64,000 nt of DNA, taken from assembly GCF_051020985.1 (NCBI RefSeq), contig NC_135001.1, positions 13,633,896-13,697,895 on the forward strand, given 5' to 3'. This document shows, one piece after another, positions 56,961 through 64,000 of this stretch. Within the stretch, counting starts at the first letter, position 1. Every line of letters starts with the position of its first letter. Under the pieces are notes generated by a model. The model searched no databases, had not been told where the DNA came from, and saw nothing but the letters and a program-made list of their open reading frames with translations. The stretch is from Nomia melanderi (Eukaryota > Arthropoda > Insecta > Hymenoptera > Halictidae). A program made the position numbers and the translations under genes.

Positions 56961-59311
56961 CTTTTGAAAGAAACATAATCAACTATTTTGATGGTTTCGC
57001 GTATATAGATATTTGAAATTTGTATTCTCTTAGCAATAAGAACTGTTTGGAAGATTAAAAGATACCTATATAATTTTTTCGTACAGAGACCATAAATGTA
57101 TGTTAAAAAGACACCGAAATACATGTTTATATTTCATGAAAGATGATATAATTATCACGCATAAAGTCTTTGTAATATTGTAACATAAAAAAGAAATGTG
57201 AGGAAAGTTATTCAAATTTCATGATGTAATCTTCTAATTGGTCCTTGTCGGGGGAAAAAATACGATTACGGTGTCCCGTGGGTAACTTATTAGCAGAGTG
57301 AATTTACATATACAAGATGTTGGTTGATAACCCCTGGCTGGTAAAGTTACGCGCGTTTACGTGGCACCGGTCATTAATGTGGTAAGATCTAGGTTAGTGG
57401 ACGGATTTTTAAATAATAGTGTATTTAAGAAACAGGAAAAAGTGAATAACCGTTGTACGATATGCACGGAGCGGCTTATGTGACGATCGTATAAAGCCAG
57501 TTCAGTAATTATTTGCCGTCTGAGCTATTTGCGGCTGCTAAATACGCTTAATGCAATGAACGGAGGTAGTAAAACTCGGCGGCGTGTAACCAAAGCAGTT
57601 GTCATTTGCTAGGAAGCTCTGCCGCGACTGAAAATAGAGGAAACTGGCTACGCGAAATTAATATTTTATGATCCGTGAGATGGCTTTCGTTATCGATCAA
57701 TTACAGAGGGCAAGTCGCGTAAAAGGGGCCACAATAAGTAATTATCTTGACTAGCAATGATGCAGCAGAAAATATTCCTGATATATAAGGGACATTTATA
57801 AGATAAAAAGAATAAGAATATTTTATATATACATATAGAGATAGATAGATAGTTGCAAAGAATAAATAACGCAGAAGATGATCTTTTTTTCTAGATGTAC
57901 TTATTTATACATTTCTTTAGATTTTGATCAAGGCCATTTATGTTTCTTATATATACTTCTATTTATTCATAGTTATTCATTGCAAGATGTAATTTACAGT
58001 TAATAATTATAATATTATTTTACAATTTTCAACAATACCTTCGATGGTTTCAAAATTTATATTTACTTTGCGGTTTTGTTATAACTTTTTGCTAAAGCCC
58101 TTAACTCGTTTAATCGTTAATTCGCCTTGTAAATAAAAAATTTAATATTCATAAGGTTTTTATAACGTTACAAACATTCAATCTTAACTTTAAAACCTCG
58201 CTTCTAAATGTTTGTGTGAATGGTATTCTAATACTGATTACTTGACACTTGACTTCCGATAGCAAGCGAATGAGTGTATAAACCAATGTTTCCGTCACTA
58301 CTTCGATAACGTATATATTCACTTCTTTATTTAAGAGAGATTCTTCAAACGTACATGTTCGGGACGCAGTTTCTAGAAAATTACAGATGAAGAAGGAAAC
58401 GCGCAACGCACAAACTTTTAGAAGAATCATCTGTTAAATCTTACGAAACACAACAAAAGTTAATATTTATTGGACGTTTTAATTTTTTCTAGAAATCACT
58501 ATGAAAATTCACATTCACAATTTTAACATACCATTTTTTACCAAAAGCCAATATATATTCCACAACAAAATAATCAAATTCCTCTTAACACTGTTTTTAC
58601 CAAAGGTATCAAAGGTATTACTCATGCCTTAAAATTATTATTTAAAACAATTTCGCAACACCATTCAAGATCACAAACACAATTCAACAATCACAAATGT
58701 TACTAAATTCATTTGAATTCGAATTAAATATTATTCTTCTGTTATCAACTATTATACTTTAGAGTAAATATAAACACAGAATATGCCCACAATTTTCCTC
58801 ATTGTTTAATAAATCATTAACACATTGACTGCCATGGTGGTCACCAATAATCGAAGTGTCCAAATTGCTAGAAAGCAATTACAATAAAAAAATTCATGTC
58901 AAATAGAAATATTTAGTTACATAAGTAACTAAATAACGATATAACTTAAGAACTATGGTACCAATTAATCATTAACAATTGATTCTAACAACATTTACCC
59001 TGATTTACCCTGAACTCACATTCACTTCAGACGTTAACGATTGATAATAGAAACAAAAATATTTCATTTGTATTTAAGACAAGTAGATAACACATTTAAA
59101 TTTATCAAATTCAGTTTGAAATTTTGATTAGGAGTCTGACACGATATTATAGGGCAAGGGGTTAATTACGGAGGAATAAGTAATATTACAGAAAACGCTC
59201 GAAAATCTTGTGACAGTCAATGTGTTAACAGTAAAGTAAGTAATTGTATCACACTTATCTTATTTAGAGTAATTCCAAGATCAATGAAAACGATGAAAAA
59301 CGTTCACTCAC
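56961..59311 (-). other. Intron of the LRR gene
   Basis: 2351 bp in the 5' untranslated region, from donor GAAC|GTGAGT (59312/59311) to acceptor CAAAAG|GTTCTCC (56961/56960). It holds a TTAA-type MITE at 58817-59228 and otherwise AT-rich DNA. Confidence 0.6.
58817..59228. mobile_element. TTAACAC-ended MITE, possibly nested
   Basis: The left end is TTAACACATTGACTGCCA and the right end in reverse complement is TTAACACATTGACTGTCA, bounded by TTAA. Inside, a second TTAA end at 59162-59165 (TTAACCCCTTGCCC in reverse complement) matches the element at 27585, so one element may have inserted in another. Confidence 0.7.
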
Positions 59312-59428
59312 GTTCGAAGGGGTGATCACCGAAAACCGTGGAGCTTCTGTCGCAGCGGCGTAGTCTCGGGCGTCGTCTATTCCTGGCGATGTAGCCTTGC
59401 GACAGGATTCCTCCGGACGGTAGGCTAT
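59312..59428 (-). other. 5' noncoding exon of the LRR gene
   Basis: Lies about 25 bases downstream of a TATA box and ends at a strong GTGAGT donor. The exon contains no ATG, so when it is joined to the exon at 56960 the first ATG of the message is the LRR start at 56949. The exact 5' end is estimated from TATA spacing. Confidence 0.55.
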
Positions 59429-59453
59429 CGGACGAAAACAGGTCTTGCAGGCC

Positions 59454-59459
59454 TTTATA
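59454..59459 (-). promoter_or_regulatory. TATA box of the LRR gene
   Basis: Minus strand reads GGGGTATAAAGGCCTGC, a good TATA context with GC-rich flanks. About 30 bases downstream begins the noncoding exon. TATA promoters in insects often serve inducible or tissue-specific genes. Confidence 0.6.
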
Positions 59460-59499
59460 CCCCGCGGTATTTCGAATGTGTCTGAGATGTCCTTAGATT

Positions 59500-59970
59500 C
59501 GTACATGCGCGTACACCATCGTGTCGCGCGCGGCCGCTCGCCGATTCGGCGAGCCCCGAGGGGTAGGAGGCGGACAAAAAAGGGGAGACGTGTGCGCGGT
59601 TCGTGGAACTTTACGTTGAACTCCCCCCGCGGTGCTATTAGAAGCGAAATCCCGTCACGTATTGACTGTCAAGGAGCAGGAAGCGCTGGCCGGCGAGGTT
59701 TCCCATCGAGCCCGGCTCGAATCGAGCCCGATGTGCCGCTTATTAATTCGTCCCCTTCGAGGAATAATCGCTCTTCCGCGATGTCCGCCGAAACAATGAC
59801 CGCGCGCTCCGTTGCCACTCGAGACGATGACCGGTTCATTCGTGATACCGGAGATCGTCGGATGCTCGCTTTATCTGTCGAACGTTTCTTATCGGTGGCA
59901 TGCGAATGGCTGCACGTGGAACGATCGGTTTGCCTTCTTTGGCCAGCTAGACTGTTATCGATCAAGCGTG
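59500..59970. promoter_or_regulatory. CpG-rich region upstream of the LRR promoter
   Basis: GC- and CpG-dense stretch just upstream of the TATA box. It contains a 9-bp perfect inverted repeat GCTCGCCGA/TCGGCGAGC at 59536-59554. Long open frames on both strands here are explained by high GC content. Confidence 0.45.
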
Positions 59971-60073
59971 GACGTGTGTCTTCTTTTTGTCACTTCTATT
60001 GAGATTATTTTTCACACTTTGCTCGAGTTGGTATTTATTTTTTTCTTTGACTTTATTATTGTTATTGTTTATC

Positions 60074-60165
60074 ATTTTTCTTCTTCTTCTTATTATTATT
60101 ATTATTATTACTATTATTATTGTCGTCGTTGTTGTTGATGCTGCTGCTGTTGATGCTGCTGTTTA
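60074..60165. repeat. Compound trinucleotide array (TTC, TTA, GTC/GTT, GCT)
   Basis: Successive runs of TTC, then ATT/TTA, then GTCGTCGTTGTTGTT and GCTGCTGCTGTTGATGCTGCTG. The order suggests stepwise mutation of one ancestral triplet array. Confidence 0.85.
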
Positions 60166-60846
60166 TTAAGTTATTAAGCTATATTATGATTTATTTGGGC
60201 CAATATTGCCGTAGTATCATATTACAAATAATATTATTATACTGTAATGATTAGAGAATCTAAAACACACACACATTTTTGTGATAAATGTGAACTACCA
60301 CTTTATACGTTGCCATGGTTCTCATGTGGTTCGTACAATTTTAAATTCTACAGAGAAATACGCGCAAGAGGGCGCTATAGGCAGGCAGCTAACTTGTTCG
60401 ACGGTGTTTGTTTGCTTGGTACGTGGTGAGGTTCGATAAACGGATCTTCGAACTTCGAAATTGTTTGCTGTGAATACGTGATTGTCGAACGTGTCACGGA
60501 GACGGTGAACAAGACGAGCTGCTTCGACGGTCACAAGCAGACACATGATTGTCGATTCGAGACAGGTGTCGTTACTCTTCTGACAATCACTATTACGCAC
60601 TGATATTTCATAATTATTGTTGTTTTTTGCGGTAGAAGCAACTATGAGTCAACACCCAATGTAGCATTTTATGTTAAATTCAATATTCGTTCTCAGGAAA
60701 CTACGAAAACACTTATTATCTCAATAGTATTCTATATCCGTCAATTTTCTCTACCATTTTATGTAACTTGCGCCATTCTTAACTATGAAAGGACGCATTT
60801 AATTTGAATTCTAAGAAATACCATTTTGTTAATAACATATGTGATT

Positions 60847-60872
60847 TAATATAATATAATATAATATAATAT
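60847..60872. repeat. ATAAT pentanucleotide repeat
   Basis: About five units of TATAA/ATATA phase in AT-rich DNA. Confidence 0.75.
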
Positions 60873-63800
60873 TTGAATGATATAATATAAGGATTCGTGC
60901 GATGTTATAAGTATTTGAACATAATGCCTGGGACCTTGTCCTTGCAACCCCATTGATTTTATTATATCGTACAAGAACAAATGCAATTATTTTATCGTTA
61001 TAGGTAAAAACAGTAAAAACAATGTTACAGGATTGGTAGCTGTTAATTCGACTATATGGGTGTCGGTGAATCAATTGACGAGCATAACTTACAATTTACG
61101 TCGATTATGTAGTTTCGCGCGCAAAAGGATCCATTTATCATAATTTTGAGGTTCAAGAACTCCTTTGATTTCAAAGGCGTTCATAAATCTATTCCACGTC
61201 CCGCGGGGTTTCGTCCTTGCCACGGCAGCGTGATTTACTGTAAAATGGAGGGGTTTAATATCACGCGTGATGTATTGAGCAGCGCATTCGCGATAGCAGT
61301 CGCTACAGTGAAAGGTGTTGTAAATTGTTCACTCTGCGGTTCTTTTAATTCAATTTACGTCACTAACTGTACACGGATTCTTTTCGATTTTACGAAATAA
61401 TTATGCATGGCTCTATATTGCGATCATTGGAATGGTTGCTACTGGTTATCCGTTGATTACAGATGATACGTATTGGTTTAAAAGGAAATTTTTTCAGGAA
61501 ATCACCATTTCATGAAATAAACGATTTACGAGTAATTCAGTTTTGTAACATTCGATTAGCACTATAAGTACAAAGTGATTGTTTTTAATTTACTCGTGCA
61601 ACAACTATCAACGCTTGACCAACAAAGATAAAAATCTTACGTTTTCAAACGTTAAAAGAAAAATTGCCTTACAACTACAAATTGATAAATGACTACGAGT
61701 CACAAACTATCAAAGAGTTAATTTATGAAGGCAGAAGTGTTACTTAATACCCTGACGAAGAAATTAATTACAAATCTTACCGTCGTTGATAAAGAGTTCT
61801 CCTTCACATAAGATCGTTTTATGGAAACATTAACATTCGAATCGCTTCATCAGAAAAAATAATCAATTTCATGTTAATTGGATATCGTTACGATGCTTGA
61901 TCCACATTTAAGATAAACCCAGACCATTCCGCGGAAAATTATTCGCAAACGGCGGAACTTCGGTGTTCCCGGCAACATTGAATCGCCTAAATGATATGCA
62001 ACAATGCAACATATTTCCAGTGTTTAGCCGCGATGGAGATCATCGTTCCTGCGTCATCCATCCTCATTACTGTTATCATTCTTCCGTCTACAGTCGTTTA
62101 TTAGTTACCCCGGTAATCGCCGGTGAACTCGTTAACGGTTCATTTTCGACCCTCGCCTTTTTCCACGTGTCATCATCAATTACTTCTTACGCCGGCTACC
62201 AGTCTTTCCCTCTTACAATTCAACCGCGTATTCCAATGTTTTCCCGGTATTACAAACCGATCGCTTATCTTACCTGCAGCTCTTTCGATACAAGATTATT
62301 CACCGTTTGATGCCCAACTAATTAGAAGAATCGGGATGACGCTTAACATTAATATGACATTCGAGAATGTGATCTACGACGGAAAGTATGTACTTGATTA
62401 CTCGATTGTGCAAAATGCTTTAACGTTCGCGGCGAATTAAAACGAATTTAGGATGCACAGGGTGCTGTTCGATTACATAATTCTGTTACGATGCGTTGTG
62501 TGCGTACTTCCATTATTAAAATCTTGTAGAGCATGGCCTTCACCTATGGGTATATTAGCGACCAAAATGTCTACGTTTATATAAATTTTAGTGTTACAGT
62601 ATTTTTTAGTGATTTCTTTACCTTTGGAGCAGAAATCAACGTAAAAATATTGAAAAATGGGAATTCATAGGAATTTTGTCGGAAATTGATGTGAAAATGT
62701 TAAAAAAAAAAATGGAAATTTAAAGGAATTTTGCTAAATTTTCACGAGAACAAAACCAAATTGCGTGAGAAAAAAGTGTTAAATTGGTTATCCAGGTACT
62801 CTGGTTGTCAACATAAGGGTTGAGAGAAAATTAAGATAATAATTAGAGTCTCAAATACTTTGCGCAGCATAAAAAATAACGGACATATCACATTGCAGCA
62901 GAGTTAATGGGGCACTCTGTATATGTAAGGATATACATATATTTAAGTGCGTCACCTTCGTATCGTTATTTGCAATCCATTTTTTTTTCTGTCCATCGAC
63001 TCGTTAATTCTTTACGCGTGAATTATTATAAAATTTCTCCGATGAGCTCATGGTATACGCTAATGATCATCGAGAACAGAATTCTTCATCGTATCTCGCG
63101 CTAATTAAAATAAATTAAATAACGAGTGAATAAAATTTGTCAATTACTGCAACGAGGATTTTTTTAACACGTTTATAAGAAATGCTATCGGATAATGGTA
63201 ATTGGGATAGAGATCTTAATTAAATGCGACATAAATTCGATGTTTTTCTTTATCCGGTAAAAATATTCATTCAGGTAAGAAACCTTCGTGCAGTTCCATT
63301 ATTTGTTGAGCAGCGATTAAAAGACGTAAATTTGCGTAAATATCCGCTGTTTATTTATTGCGTACAATAATACCGTGTAAATGTCGTTATTAATAAGTAA
63401 CGATCAAATTTTTTAACACAATTGTGCCTAATACACGGCAAATTAGCAAATTAGGCTTTAGAAAACCCATTCGTGACGAATTTAATTCCAATAATAATTA
63501 ATTACATCGATTATACCAATTTGTGTTACATTTAGAATCAACTATAAGTGAAATTAATAGAAAATAATTCTTTCAATTTTCTTTCGAGACGCTCATCCCA
63601 GGGTACAGTAAGTATCCTTAATTATTTGCTTCCAGCTTCCTATATCTCGTCTGAACTCGGCCATACAAGCTGAACTCGATATCTTACCCGTAGACATTAA
63701 AAATTAATGAACGCCAATAATAAAGTTTCATTGGAAATTCCGCTTTCGAATAATAGGAAGTCGGTTTTAAGGATTTACGCAACTATTAAACGCTGACCCA

Positions 63801-64000
63801 GATGTCAACTCCCACATGATATAACGCTCATTAGTCTAGGAAATCATTGATTACCGTGGGTAATTAGAGCGTGTAACATGAAACAGGTGTAATTGCGTGT
63901 GAGGAACAGCGGTTTATTAAAAAATATCTTTGATATCTAAAAGAAACTTTTAAAATGCCTATAGCCTCTTTAAATTACTGGTTTCGAACTACGATAGTTC

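Larger units (their letters stand above)
59971..64000. other. AT-rich region, no gene recognised
   Basis: Contains simple repeats near 60.1 and 60.86 kb. The open frames (e.g. 61963-62310 plus, 115 codons) have no domain, no start context and no splice partners. Confidence 0.55.

Noticed and set aside
59445..60002. 185-codon plus-strand open frame
   Set aside because: Arg/Ser-rich translation of the CpG island upstream of the LRR promoter, does not begin with ATG, and is open on the other strand too.
60900..64000. Search for tRNA, CRISPR or operon-like structure
   Set aside because: None seen; direct repeats here are simple sequence only.

Overview
The window is eukaryotic nuclear DNA, most likely from an insect and probably a hymenopteran such as a bee. 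It is AT-rich with CpG-rich patches at promoters. Genes are split by introns of 0.1 to 24 kb with GT-AG borders. Coding CAA/CAG repeats and many short inverted-repeat transposons are present. The species assignment is inference; no operon-type or CRISPR structure is seen. Splice models were built by hand from donor/acceptor sequences and reading-frame phase; no transcript data were used.

Layout. (1) 1440-41339, plus strand: one long gene with nine coding exons encoding an inferred 745-residue single-pass membrane protein. Its parts are a short cytoplasmic N-terminus with a PPAY motif, one membrane helix, a long low-complexity probable ectodomain with a recurring P-x-E-I-R-N-I-I type motif, and a basic C-terminus ending in four alternating cysteines. 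Introns 1 and 2 (9.5 and 23.8 kb) hold most of the left half of the window. They contain decayed transposons, CpG-rich patches that may be regulatory, and simple repeats, but no gene I recognise. Intron 7 carries two identical tRNA-Leu(AAG) genes and a small transposon. (2) 44.1-45.8 kb, plus strand: a compact three-coding-exon gene for a 137-residue acidic protein, with a 5' noncoding exon and an NRF-1-like promoter palindrome. (3) 54.2-59.5 kb, minus strand: a secreted leucine-rich-repeat protein. Its whole coding region is in one exon, preceded by a 2.3-kb intron and a short noncoding first exon about 25 bases downstream of a good TATA box. (4) The remaining intergenic DNA (42.3-44.1, 45.9-54.2, 59.5-64.0 kb) has no convincing gene.

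Mobile DNA. A group of short elements bounded by TTAA (TTAACCC.. or TTAACAC.. ends) recurs at 6.0, 24.3, 26.5, 27.6, 35.4, 39.2 and 58.8 kb, resembling piggyBac-type MITEs. There is also a TA-flanked Tc1/mariner-like MITE (31.75 kb), a 680-bp element with 65-bp inverted repeats (50.4 kb), elements with TATACARGGTGAGTC ends (23.9-24.8 kb), and a broken non-LTR retrotransposon 3' end with an RNase H domain (30.6-31.6 kb).

The genes do not form an obvious pathway. The most novel object is the nine-exon membrane protein, whose family I do not recognise.
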